Positions 52,361 through 63,973 of a stretch of DNA of 64,000 nt are shown here, piece after piece (within the stretch, counting starts at the first letter, position 1; every line of letters starts with the position of its first letter). The notes below the pieces were generated by a model. It saw only the letters and a list, made by a program, of their open reading frames with translations, did not search any database and was not told the DNA's origin. The position numbers were made by a program, and so were the translations under genes. Source of the stretch: Misgurnus anguillicaudatus (lineage: Eukaryota; Chordata; Actinopteri; Cypriniformes; Cobitidae); assembly GCF_027580225.2 (NCBI RefSeq), contig NC_073346.2, positions 13,232,001 to 13,296,000 of the forward strand, given 5' to 3'.

Positions 52361-53438
52361 ACACAGCAAAAAAATGACTTTCTTTCTTACTATTTTTTTC
52401 TTGTTTTTAGTTGAAATATCAAAACATTCTTGAATCAAGATGTATTTTCTTGATGAGCAAAATGACCTTAGAAAATAGGTCTAGTTTTTAGACAACCAAA
52501 TTTAAACAAGCAAAAATATCTGCCAATGGGGTGCCAATCATGAAATAAGTTAACTTTTTTCTTAAACACTTAATTCAAGAACATTTTTCTCACCCCATTG
52601 GCAGATATTTTTGCTTGTTTTAAACACAAATTCACTTAATTTTTTTTGTTTTTGTCTAAAAACAAATTTTCTTAAGTCATTTTGCTCATCAAGAAAATAA
52701 ATCTCGGTTTAAGAATTAAAGAAAAAAATCTGCCAATGGGGTAAGCAAATTGTTTTTACATTTTTCTTGAATTTAGTGTTAAGCAGTGTTTAAGAAGATT
52801 TTTTTGCTTGTTTTATGCACAAAATCACTTTAACTCTTTCCCCGCCATTGACGAGATATCTTGTCAATCAAGAGAAAACGCTTCCCCGCCAAGTATTTCC
52901 GTCTTTCCGCAATACCGCTATTATCCTTCCGCAACTTTTTAAAACCGGAAGTATTGCCCAGGTTTAAAGATCGCTCTGAATGGGATCTCTATGAAAAGTC
53001 AGTCACAAAAATGGAATTATCTCTGCTTTTTGCTCAAAATGTGGTGTTTTTGCAGAAACCTACCCATATTACAAGGCTGATTACAGGGGAACTACTGAAG
53101 GTAGGATGAAACGTTTTTTTTTTTGTTTGAAAGCAGAGGGTCTGTTCTTTCATTTGGTATATTGTATGTTTATATATTTAAAGAAGAACATTTTCTGGAA
53201 GGCATTAAACTTTTCAAATCATGAAAAACGCCTGGCGCTGGCTGGCAACTTTTTTAAAAAACGCTGGCGGTGAAAGAGTTAATTTGATATTTTTGGTCTA
53301 AAACTAGACTTATTTTCTTGGGTCGTTTTGCTCATCAAGAAAAAGCATCTTAATTTAAGAATTTTTTTGATATTTTTACTGAAAACAAGAAAAAAAGACT
53401 AAGATATTTTTTTTCTTGAAAATCATTTTTTGCAATGT
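52361..53438. repeat. CACTGCAAAA foldback copies hosting a piggyBac MITE
   Basis: One copy starts at 52361 (ACACAGCAAAAAAATGAC). A second, joined near 52715, ends at 53438 (TTTTTTGCAATG). The second is split at a TTAA by the MITE 52834-53278: GCACAAAATCAC on the left joins TTTGATATTTTTGGTCTA on the right, as in uninterrupted copies. Confidence 0.8.
52834..53278. mobile_element. piggyBac-type MITE (445 bp), clean insertion
   Basis: The ends CTCTTTCCCCGCCATTGACG and GCTGGCGGTGAAAGAG have TTAA at 52830-52833 and 53279-53282. Because the target is a known repeat, the duplication of TTAA is directly visible. It has an open frame of 82 codons (52861-53109) with no recognisable domain, probably chance. 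Confidence 0.88.
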
Positions 53439-53446
53439 ATACATTT

Positions 53447-54339
53447 AGGGACAGATTAACTAAACGGGGCAAATTAGTGCAAGAGCACAATCCTAAATTA
53501 GCACTGATGGGAGTGGTAATATCTGCGGGTTATTTACTAAAAAGGCGCAAATAAATAACAGAGGCTGATTTGCATTATGACCAGCGCAATCTACTAAGAG
53601 CAGCGCAAATTAGTTCAGTGTCACAAAGAAGCAGCGCTGATGCTCCTGCAGGTGCGGATGATCTAGTAACGCCTGATGCCCTTAGGTTCAGCACCACGGA
53701 CATCCCAGCCAACGAAGCCATAGTACACTGAAAGAACTGGAAAACAAAAAGATGAAGAAGTTTTGAAACACCTGCTATGCTCCTATTTTATTTACTTCAG
53801 TTGCCTGATGAAGATCAGTTGATCGAAACGTTGCAACGCAACTTTCATTAAATAAATTTTTTCAGCAAGCAGATAGTGTGCGGGAATTGTTCTTTGTAGA
53901 TTTACTTCAGTAAATAAAAAATAACATGGCTGGGCAAACAATATTTTTGAATAATATGTTCAAAAATAAACTGTTGCATGTAAATCCTCTGGCTTGTACC
54001 ACATGCTCTCTGATGCATTTTCTATTAGCTTATTCAAAGCACAAAATGATTTAAAACATGCTTTTGTTGGCGTTTAAACAATGTTGCAAATACCAGTAAT
54101 ATCACACGCGCAAACATTAGTAAATCAGGTTGCGTGAATCATTTAAATAATATCCGCCTATAAATGTTGCATCTAAATGGGAAACTCCTAGACATGCATA
54201 TGCAATAAAGTCAGTCGCAAAAGACCACACCTTTTCAGCGCTAATGATCCACTGCGTGTCTTTAGTAAATCCTGACAGTCGTTATTTAACGCCAAAATGA
54301 TGGTTTGCGCTGGCGCAAGCTGTTAGTAAATCTGTCCCT
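53447..54339. mobile_element. TIR element (about 0.9 kb) carrying a short insertion
   Basis: The ends AGGGACAGATTAACTAA and TTAGTAAATCTGTCCCT are inverted repeats with one mismatch. The interior has repeated GCGCAAAT and TTAGTAAAT phrases. It contains the 53801-53899 insertion. No transposase frame. Confidence 0.75.
53801..53899 (+). mobile_element. 99-bp retroelement-tail-like insertion with hammerhead-like motif
   Basis: It is flanked by identical 11-bp repeats ATTTACTTCAG (53790-53800 and 53900-53910). Inside: CTGATGA (53805-53811), a small hairpin GATC-AGTT-GATC, GAAA (53825-53828), then a palindromic CGTTGCAACG, followed by AATAAA-type sequence and GTGTGCGGGAATTG. The CTGATGA/GAAA arrangement is that of hammerhead ribozyme cores, which Penelope-like elements and retrozymes carry. 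The cleavage-site U is not where expected, so activity is doubtful. Confidence 0.45.
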
Positions 54340-55170
54340 TGGTAATCTAACAGCAATTCAACATCTGGCCCTAATTTATTACTACTAATATTTAATCCTA
54401 ACCACAGAATAGTATATGAATATTTACTTGAGAAAAAAGACTGTATAAATGTACTGTACCGGAGACACTGGCCAGAAGTTTGCTTTGATCCGTTTCTCAT
54501 TTGGCCTGGTCTCCCGTGTGTTCCTGAACTCAACGTTATTAGATTATTGATCATGAAATTTTTAAAGTAGGTCAGGCTGAGGGGGTAATAAAGTTTATAA
54601 GTGGATTTAAAGATACAGCTGCAGCTTTCTGCTGCAACATTAAAAATAGTTTTCCAATAAAATGATGGGAATGGGGTACGCTACATCACTTTTAACAAGT
54701 TCTCCTCCAGGCAAGTAAATGTGAGGCAGAGGTGAATCTACCATTATACCTTACTGAACAAATAATACAATAAACTACTATTGTACCATAATGTAAAAAT
54801 AAAATAATATGATTTTGCACATTGTAAGCTATGTCAGGTCAATGGGTAAAATTCAGTCATTTGGAAATATTATTTAACTGTCAACATAACATTTAGCGAA
54901 TCTCTTTCTAAAGTCTAATTTTGCTGCATATTATTAGCATTTTATAAACCAGCTTTAAAAGGTAAAGCCATGTTTAACAATTTTTGTAATGATAATAATA
55001 GTATTTGCATCTGGAGGCAAAGCTACTACCACTATTGTTTTAAGCACTAACACAACTTCACCCAAAAACTGCACAATTTCAAAAAAAGAAACTTATGTGC
55101 ATCTCTCATTCACAGACGCTATACATAATATAGACCATTTACACACATAAACTGTACACTGTCATATTAT

Positions 55171-56824
55171 GGGCTCTATCATACACCCGGCGCAATGCGC
55201 GACGCAAGTGTCTTTTGCTACTTTCAACGCGGCGCAATGATAATTTTTACGTTTAGCGCCACGTTGTTTAAATAGCAAATGCATTTGCGCCCAATTTTGC
55301 GCCCATGGGTGTTCTAGTCTGAAAATGAAGTGTGTTCAGGCACATTGTTGGCGTGTTGCTATTTTGAGGCAGCTGAAATAGATTATGCAATTGACCAACT
55401 AAAACCTGGTCTAACCCCCCAGTCACATTAGCTACAAGAGACGGGCTACCATTCATTTTCAATGGAAGTGGCCGTTTACCGGCGACAAGCTCGCCGCTGC
55501 ACGAGCAAGATGGGGCCAAAATAGACAAGGCGGCTATTTTATGCAAATGCTGAGCGATGCAACAAAGCGACTACCAATCGGAGTGAAGAGGCAGCATGAC
55601 GTAGGTCTGTGGCCGAGTCTATGAAAATAATTCAAGATGGCGGAAAAAGCATATTTCTGTATATATCTGATAAGTTTGGCATTTTATCTCATATTTTGTT
55701 ACTTTTATCGAGAAATACATACTTTTAAATCCAAAAACACCATTCTTGTAACTTAACAATACCTTTAAAGTTACTTTTGATACCGCTTTTAGAAACTAGC
55801 CAAGGAACGCCCATCAAGCGAGTGCGTGTCGCTCAGTGTCGTTCACTTTTGTAGCTAATGTGACTGTAGAAGTCTAAAGTCAATGTGCAATATGTTTTTT
55901 GTTATTTAAGAGCGCGTTAGTAATATGCGCCTATAAACGGGATGACAACGCGGGTTTGCTTATAGCGGATGGGCAGCAGCACAAAAAAAATATATATATG
56001 GATGCGCAGCAGCACAAAAACTTTTTTAAATATGAAAGATTAAAGGATTGAATGTGAAAGATTATTATTGAGTTTCTTGGACATAAATGAGGACCAATTA
56101 TGAGACGTTAGTAGGTGCAAAGAGCTACTTCACCTGTACCCTGGTAACTAAATAAATGCTTTGCTTTAAACAAATGCATCTGTTTTTAAATGTTTTTTTA
56201 AATGCTACCTCACGGATTTATTGTATATGATGACTCTGTACCTGTGGATATGGTGAGAACAGAAACATTTTTAAGTAATGCTTTGTAAAAAACTCATGAC
56301 ACTGTCCGGGTGCTGAAACGCTTCGGCTCTCCGCACGTTTGTAAATTCTTTATCTCTTGTTTGTATTTTTAGAGTACAAACCTTTTTTCTTGCATATTTG
56401 CAAATTATTTTATAAGATTACAATGATTATGTAGGATATCAATACATTTACAGCAATTAAAAGCCTCCTATTTTTACTTCGATGACTGAAAAAAAAACAG
56501 CTTTTAAAGGTTTTAATCCAAAAAAAGAACAATTTCAACAAAAATGAAAACAAAATTTTTAACATTATTCTTAAACTGGTGGTCTTCTTCCTCCGCTAAG
56601 TTTTTCAGTTTACAAATTCCGCTTTCTAAACAGGGATTAGGCATGAGCTGAGACTTTCATTGGTTTATTGCACGTTACGCCCAAAACACACCCATTACTC
56701 ATTAGGAGAATAGGAACAACCATTTTTCCCATCGTTAAATTAGCAAAAGTGGAATCGGACATGCCCGTTTAGACCGTGTGCCATGCGCTTTAGACAATGT
56801 GCTTAGATCGTTAAAATAGGGCCC
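55171..56824. mobile_element. 'GGGCTCTAT' element (1.65 kb) with nested TIR insertion
   Basis: It starts GGGCTCTATCATACACCCGG and ends TCGTTAAAATAGGGCCC, imperfect inverted repeats. It is interrupted by 55420-55865. The truncated copy at 35104-36136 shows the uninterrupted arrangement. No protein-coding frame is visible. Confidence 0.78.
55420..55865. mobile_element. Nested TIR MITE (446 bp)
   Basis: The ends CAGTCACATTAGCTACA and TGTAGCTAATGTGACTG are a perfect 17-bp inverted repeat, except that the left flank has extra C residues. It splits CCTGGTCT and AAGTCTAAAGTC of the host element, as judged from the 35-kb copy. Confidence 0.82.
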
Positions 56825-57239
56825 TATATCCCAGCCCTATTATACCCCTTTTTTAGGTAATATAATACAAGATGTACCTTTTATTTTTTATTTATCCATG
56901 TAAATTACTTGTAGTACACAGTATAACTTATAGCTTGTTGTACTCAGAGATATACAGACAGAGATCATTTTTGAACATGTAATTTTGAATAAGTTATCAA
57001 TGTAAGCTGTAAAGTTTTCCATTAGTACATATTGAGTGTATCATGCACACACATACACACACAAAATCCTCAAATTTTCTCAAAGATTTAATTTTTTGCC
57101 CTGTACTTACCATCTCTGTGGGAACTGTAGCTTGTGTGCGTACATGCATACAGTACGTGTGTGTGTGTGTTTTTCTTATCTCATCCTCATCCCCTGCTGT
57201 TTCCCTAATGGCTCCTGCTGGCCTCGTGCACATTGTCTT

Positions 57240-57660
57240 TCTTGGTGCTGATAGAGGCGCAGCCACACGGCTGAACTATTCAAATTGATGTCACCAATCG
57301 GAAAGCGTTCGCCCGACGCCACACCGACCCCCCCTCGTCCGCGAGGAGCTATTTCCACTCACAATGGTGAAATTAAATTGCATTTTGCCAGCGCTTGATA
57401 AAGTCCTAAAAAGCGCAGACCTTCTCTTGATGGCTTCCAGGCGAAATGAGATTGCAAATGAGGGACATTAGCAGGTTCTGTACGAGCATTGCCGCTCCTT
57501 TATTATCGGTTTTGATAGTAGTTCAAACTTTCCAATTATCGCGAACCTTTGGCCACTTCGGCTTTGTACAAACCACGGAAAATGTGCGTGTACTTAAGAA
57601 GCCGTGCCGAAGTGTTAATTTTATCAGTTTATTTCGGATGTACATCGTCTAATGCTTAGG
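57240..57660. promoter_or_regulatory. Candidate conserved intronic element
   Basis: Repeat-free, with TCAAATTGATGTCACCAATC, GAAATTAAATTGCATTTTG and CTTTCCAATTATCGCGAACC, and no meaningful frame. Compare with the transposon-dense flanks. Regulatory function is inference. Confidence 0.35.
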
Positions 57661-58149
57661 TTGTGGATAATTAACTAGTTTCTAACTAGTGTGTTTTAGA
57701 TTAAACTCTGAAGTGCTCTGTTTTAGCAGAAAGAGGAAATTTTACGCACTGGGGGGTTTGTTATTGTGAAAGATTGGGAGTGGTTTTAAATAGCCAGACA
57801 GCTGACACTTACAGAAATGCATTTTTGGGATTTTGTCACATTTCATTTTAGTGACAGGAAATGTTGGGGGTCTATAGCTTGTGATGCCTACGCATAAGAC
57901 ATCTCATTACCACTTAAAGGATCATGAACACCCACCAGACCACCTTTTAAAAAGTGTTACATTAATATTTCTGCATTATACTTTTTAATCAGTATGTGTT
58001 TTCCCCAAGAATCAACCCATTTCCTTTTGGGATGCTACTGTAGCACAAAACTCTACCGATTGAGCTCAAATTTAGAGACATGAAAAGCCTTGACAATTGA
58101 TGATTTCCAGGCCTGGAAAATAATGGAAATATTGGAAAGATTCCTATAA

Positions 58150-58720
58150 AAATATTTTTTACCGTTCTCCTCGAGTGAAGGTGTTTTGGCCTCCACTGCA
58201 GTGAAAGGTGACGCCCCCTGTTAGCGAGATATTGGAGTGGACGTGCTGTGTGGAAGAGCTGTCTGTGTCCATGGTGCTCAACCTGTAGATGTGTCACGAT
58301 TTGTTTGTATGTGTGACTGGCTATTATTCTCTCACCACTGTTTATGTGGGGATGTGTGGGAAGAACAGTTTCTCTGGCTACAAATGCCAGCAGGGTAAAC
58401 CCGCTGAACGCTCGTGACAGAGATGGATGGACAGATGCATGGATGGGCTGTCTGGAATCAATGTAAAAGATCTATTTGTTAGTGCACCGGAACAAAATAA
58501 CTTGCAGAAGTGGACCATGAGGGAGAAATCGCACCCTACACGGCTCTGATAGTGTCTCTGCCCCAGCGGGCCAGTAAATGTCATGGCTGTTTTGTGCAAT
58601 TACGAGGAGGAAATGAGGAACGCATGGCCACGGCTCTCCTCATCGACTGATTGGAGATCAGATGCAAACGTTGTCTACAGGCGTAAAGATTACGTGCATA
58701 CTTGCTCTTATTAGTTGCTT
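58150..58720. promoter_or_regulatory. Candidate conserved intronic element
   Basis: Repeat-poor, GC-richer sequence with GGAATCAATGTAAAAGATC, TGCAATTACGAGGAGG and GACTGATTGGAGATCAGATG. No gene on either strand is recognisable. Confidence 0.3.
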
Positions 58721-59942
58721 TAGTGTCTTCCGCTGACATTTACCAGTGTAAATGCCAATCTGGAAACCTCACGGTTCCGTGAAAATGCCGCTTAGCGAGG
58801 TTGATATCGCTCTTAGATGCGCACAAAAATGTGAAGCGTGCATTGTTCTGTGAGTTTAGACACAGAGCCAAATCCTATTTTTTGGCACAGGGGATAGAAG
58901 AGATGTTAAAATCAGATTTAAGATATCAAGTCAAGGCATGAGCAAACTTTATCTCTGCTTATAGGTCATTGTAATGGCTGGGCTAGTTATAACATACTGC
59001 GGCATAAATCAGGTAAAAATCTGACTTGTCCAAGTCGCAATTCTTAATCGGGAGATAAAATATATATAAAGAGTTAAGATACAAAAGCCTCTAAATGCCC
59101 CCCTTCCGTCAAAAACGAGATAATGATTGTAACCGAATGGGAGGGATTAAAGGCGTGTCGTTAAATTTGCTCTGCCTACTGCTGTGACATCATACAAGTG
59201 AGAGCGTCGTTGGAATTCTATACATTTATTTAATTCTCAGTCCACCACAAAATTAAAATTGACCACCACAAATAGATGTTTGCACATCGCGTTTATCACT
59301 ACCTCTGTCTCCTATAACAGTTTCTGTACAAACACCATGGCGTCAGTCGACGTGCTCCGCTGAGCCTCATTGAAGTTGCATTAAAGCATATATGCAGACC
59401 TGCGCATCGCGAATGTGCTGCCACAACCTGCAAGTCTGGAAAAAACCTGGTATGATTTTCCTGATTCTTAACCTGTGGATGTTTTGAACGCCAAAAGGGA
59501 GTTTGGGAACTTACAGCAAAGCACAGATGACAGCAGGTTTACTCGAGACAGCACAAGCTAGCATGAAGGTAAAGCTAATCTTTTACATTATAGCGATGAC
59601 GCTGGTAGTGACGATAATCTCAGAACAATCAGTGATCTACAGTGTTTTTGCATCACGTTTTGGTATCAGCTCGGCTTGCTTGGAACCCCAACTGAGGTGT
59701 TACTAAAAAAGTATTGGGTACTACTTACTGCACCCAGTGGAAAACCCCCCAGAAGTAAGCAGTCCCAAACCAAACCCCAGGGTACTATGCAATGGAAAAG
59801 CGCCATTCGAGGTACCAATATGTACCTACCCCACTGACAACTTTTTTACCTTAACCTGATAAGGATCACTGTGCCGTACATGGCACACCCCCTCCCTTGC
59901 ATGTGAGGCTGCATAAACGTCATTGGAACTTTGAAGCATTAA

Positions 59943-60732
59943 AGGACAAGTTCTGTTCAAGTAAAGCCCTGTTTTCAGATTGTTTATGATGAAATAGTAC
60001 GGTTTTGACTGAAATTTGGTCATATGATGCTGACCCGAGAATTTTCAGGTGTTTGTTGTATCACCTCCCACCTTTACAATGGCTACATAGGTGCATTGGA
60101 ACAATCCTTTCTAAAATGCATTAAAGTTTCGTTTACAAAGATGTGAAACTCACCGAGTGGTCGGGGGTGTTCACTGATGTGCTCACACGGGAATCCCTGC
60201 AAAAGATGCATTCCAACAGGTTTTATCGTAGTTTTTGTCCAACTCCATTGACTTGTATTAGATGTGCTGTAAGGTACGGTATTACTCCGCGCTGGCCGGG
60301 AACTTTGTTTGTATTCTTGCGATTGGTAAAGGTGGATTATCGCCACCAACTGGGCTGGAGTGTCTATTATTCAAGCTCTCAGCGGAAGAATGTACGGGTG
60401 TGAGGCGTTTGGAAAAATAGGTCCACAAGTTTACAACGAATGCTAAAACACCTGTTGGAGGGCATCTTTTGCGGCGATTTTTGTGTGGGCATATCGGTGG
60501 GCGCCCCTGGCCACTCGGTGGGTTTCACGTCTTTGTGGACGAGAGTTGAATGCATTTTAGGAAGGATTGTTCCTGTGCACCTGTGCAGCCATTCTGGAGG
60601 TGGGGGGTGATACAACAGAAACCGAAAATTTTCGGGCCAGCATCATATGTCCAAATTTCAGTCAAAATCTTTCAATTTCATCATAAACAATCTGAAAACA
60701 GGGTTTTAAGTGTAGAATACAGAACTTGTCCT
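59943..60732. mobile_element. Large TTAA-flanked foldback (790 bp), copy A
   Basis: The inverted ends AGGACAAGTTCTGTTCAAG and ACAGAACTTGTCCT lie between TTAA at 59939-59942 and 60733-60736. The two halves are inverted copies of each other (GTTTTCAGATTGTTTATGAT and ATCATAAACAATCTGAAAAC). The 78-88-codon frames on both strands are mirror images of that symmetry, not genes. Confidence 0.85.
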
Positions 60733-61096
60733 TTAAGTCTTTAAAATATACATCGTTTGAAAGCTTAGACTCTCAGGATTCCATTAGGCGCACACACAAA
60801 GCATACTATGATTTACAGCAGTAAAACTGTAAAATGCCTTTTAATCCAAAACGATTTGTTCGCCTCACAATCTTGAAGTTTCTGACCGAATTACGATATA
60901 AATACTGTATACAATTAGTTCAGTACCGGACATTCGTTTGAATCTCACTTTTCATTCACAATTTATAATTATATATTCGGATGTCACGTTTATTGTGCAA
61001 CGCCTGAGGAACAAATACGCCCCTGTGTGGAATTTCATCCGTTCCATAAGAGGCTACAGTACCTTTTTTCTGAGAGTGTATAAACTGAATTAACAC

Positions 61097-61696
61097 ATGC
61101 GCATGATGTCATCGTTATTATGGATTCGCATTTATGTAGTTTACACGAAGACAAAAAGGCGCAAAAACCCATTTACCGTTGAAATTTGGGTAAACGCCCC
61201 TGAATCTTACAGTACGCTGAATCTTACGCTTTTGGGCTTTCAACACCTTTTTACAGCTGAGGTCATACAATTCAACAATACAAAGAATCTTTATGCTTCA
61301 ACACACCAGCTGAATTTTCGTTTAGCAAAGTTATGTATTTTCCTATTTCTGTTTCTCAAATTTGACCCAAACCTGTTCTTTATAGGTCTTGTGAGATTTG
61401 CAATCCATTTCAGTTTAAACCCCAATTCAGGTACAGTATACCTGTCCTGTGGGTCACGCAAGTGGGTCAGTAACCAGATTGGTCTGAAAGCTGCATATGT
61501 GAAAGGCTCAATATTTTCCCACCCAGTTGACCCTATTTACCACCGCAAACACCCGTCATTCGGCGAGATGGATGAGCGATCCAGACTGCCGGGCCGCTTG
61601 CCTATTAAAGACCTAATGGAGCACATATCGGACACGAATAAGCCTTCAGTGAGAAAACACTTCTCTCTCTTTCGCTCTGTCTTCAGTCTGTCATGA
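61097..61696 (+). other. Longest open frame in the window, 199 codons, unassigned
   Basis: An ATG-to-stop frame with no recognised domain. The N-terminal part is mixed, the middle has a hydrophobic run (LCIFLFLFLKF) and the C-terminal part (SFGEMDERSRLPGRLPIKDL) is polar. There is no evident splice or promoter context, and it lies inside the ulk4 intron on the same strand. The last 170 bp (61530-61700) look non-repetitive and could equally be conserved non-coding sequence. I do not assign a function and think it more likely non-coding. Confidence 0.2.
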
Positions 61697-62329
61697 TATA
61701 AAGTAGTCCTATTCATTATGCTTGCTTACTCCGTTGTACCCAGAGTGTGTGTTTTGAATTGGCTCTTGTGTTTGTGGGTAATTGTAGAGGTAATGATGTT
61801 TGTTGGGAAGGAGAGCGCAGGCAGATGAGAGATCATTGACTGTTCTGAATAAGCAGACTGTAGACAGAGCACATGGGTACACACTTGAGCGTACTGATTG
61901 CTCAACATGCGTCATTGTTCTGTCTGTGGACTCTGTTTATGGGGGGTGATTGTCTAGTTTATGTTGCCATGTGAGTGAATTCATTATTTTTGCACAGGTA
62001 ATGTATTTCGTGTTCCTTAGTACAGATATTAACTGTGTTGGAACTGTGCCGTAGCACACATTGAGCGTTGGTGTATTGATAGCAAAAATGCCGAAAAGTG
62101 TTTTCTTAGAAGTTTGTAATTTGTCTTATCTAATAGCTTTTTTGTTTACATCAGAGCCATGGGCCCTGCGTTCTGCAGTATAATGGGGGACAGGTGGTAT
62201 TTTAGAGATGGGTTGTGCTCTTTTCAGAGAGCATTTCATTGCCGAAAAAATTATATACACTCCTGAATGCGAAATTAATAGATTCATGAAACTGGGTTTG
62301 TTTTCTCGGTGGAAAGGGATGTCCATTAA

Positions 62330-63973
62330 AGGACAAGTTCGGTATTTTACACTTAAAGCCCTGTTTTCAGATTGTTTATGATAAAATAGAACAGTTTTGA
62401 CTAAAATTGGACATATGATGCTGGCCCGAGAATTTTCGGGTGTTTGTTGTATCACCCTCCACCTCTACAATGACTGTATAGGTGCACTGGAACAATCCTT
62501 CCTAAAATGCATTAAACTTTCGTTTACAAAGACGTGAAACTCAGCAAGTGGTCAGGGGTGTTCACTGATATGCCCAAAAATATTTTTCCAAACGCCTTAC
62601 ACCCGTATATTCTTCCGTTGAGAGCTTGAATAATAGACACTCCAGTCCATTTGGTGGCGATAATCCGCCATTGCCAATTGCAAGAATACAAACAAAGTTC
62701 CCGGTGCGGAGTAATACCGTACCTCACATCACATCTAATACAAGTCAATGGAGTTGGACAAAAACTACGATAAAGCCTGTTGGAAAGCATCTTTTGCAGC
62801 GATTTTTGTGTGAACATATCAGTGAACACTCCTGACCACTCGATGAGTTTCACGTCTTTGTAAACGAAAGTTTACAGGAATAGTCAATTTTCTTAAAAGA
62901 AAAAATCCAGATATTTTACTCACCACCATGTCATCCAAAATGTTGATGTCTTTCTTTGTTCAGTCCAGAAGAAATTATGTTTTTTGAGGAAAACATTGCA
63001 GGATTTTTCTCATTTTAATGGACTTTAATAGAGCCCAACATTTAATACTTAACTCAACATTTAACTGTTTTTTCAACGGAGTTTCAAAGTATAAACGATC
63101 CCAAACGAGGCACAAAGGTCCCATCCAGCGAAACGACTGCCATTCTTGACAAGAAAAATTAAAAATATGCACTTTTAAACCACAACTTCTCGTCTAGGTC
63201 CTATCCTGTGATACGCCAGTATGACCTAACGTAAATGCGTAGTGACGTAGAGAAGTCACGTGTTACATATATAAAAGCACATTTGCGGACCATTGTAAAC
63301 AATAAACTGACACAAAGACATTAATTATTATCAGTTGACATACAACAACGTCGGAACGGTCCTCTTTCTCCACACTTGTAAACACTGGGGCGGAGTTTCG
63401 CGTTCGTCCTCTGTGACCTCTTGACGTCATGACATATTGCGTGTGGTCACGCTGGCGCATCACGACTGGATCTACATGACGAGAAGTTGTGGTTTAAAAG
63501 TGCATATTTTTTATTTTTCTTGTCAAAAATGACAATTGTTTCGCTAGATAAGACCCTTATGCCTCGTTTGGGATCGTTTATAGTCCTTTGAAACGCCGTT
63601 GAAATTTTTGTTTAAGTGTTGAGTTAAGTATTAAGTGTTGGGCTGTATTAAAGTCCATTAAAATGAGAAAAATCCTGCAACGTTTAAAAAAAAAACAATT
63701 TCTTCTCGACTGAACAAAGAAACACATCAATTCCCTGGATGACATGGTGGTAAGTAAATTATCTGGATTTTTTGTTTAAGAAAATGGACTATTCCTTTTA
63801 TGCATTTTGTTCCAATGCACCTATATACCCGTTGTAGAGGTGGGAGGTGATACAACAAACACCCGAAAATTCTCGGGCCAGCATCATATGTCCAATTTTT
63901 TGTCAAAACCGTTCTATTTCATCATAAACAATCTGAAAACAGGGCTTTAAGTGTAAAATACCGAACTTGTCCT
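62330..63973. mobile_element. Large TTAA-flanked foldback, copy B, split by another foldback
   Basis: The ends AGGACAAGTTCGGTATTTTA and TAAAATACCGAACTTGTCCT are perfect inverted repeats with TTAA at 62326-62329 and 63974-63977. A second foldback (62876-63796), the family of 3736-5598, interrupts it near GAAAGTTTA. Confidence 0.88.
62876..63796. mobile_element. Foldback nested in copy B (about 920 bp)
   Basis: The ends AGGAATAGTCAATTTTCTTA and AAGAAAATGGACTATTCCT, with arms that match 4714-5598 closely (CCACCATGTCATCC, GACGAGAAGTTGTGGTTTAA). Flanks are TTTAC and TTTA, so the target duplication is imperfect. Confidence 0.82.

Noticed and set aside
52861..53109. 82-codon frame as a small gene
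   Set aside because: It lies wholly inside the MITE 52834-53278; the copy at 10363-10831 does not keep an equivalent long frame.
55985..56005. Endogenous retrovirus
   Set aside because: I saw no LTR pair, primer-binding site, gag, pol or env-like frame anywhere in the window.
60083..60615. Overlapping frames on both strands with similar peptides
   Set aside because: They come from the two inverted halves of the foldback 59943-60732. The same peptides recur at 62524-62853 for the same reason.
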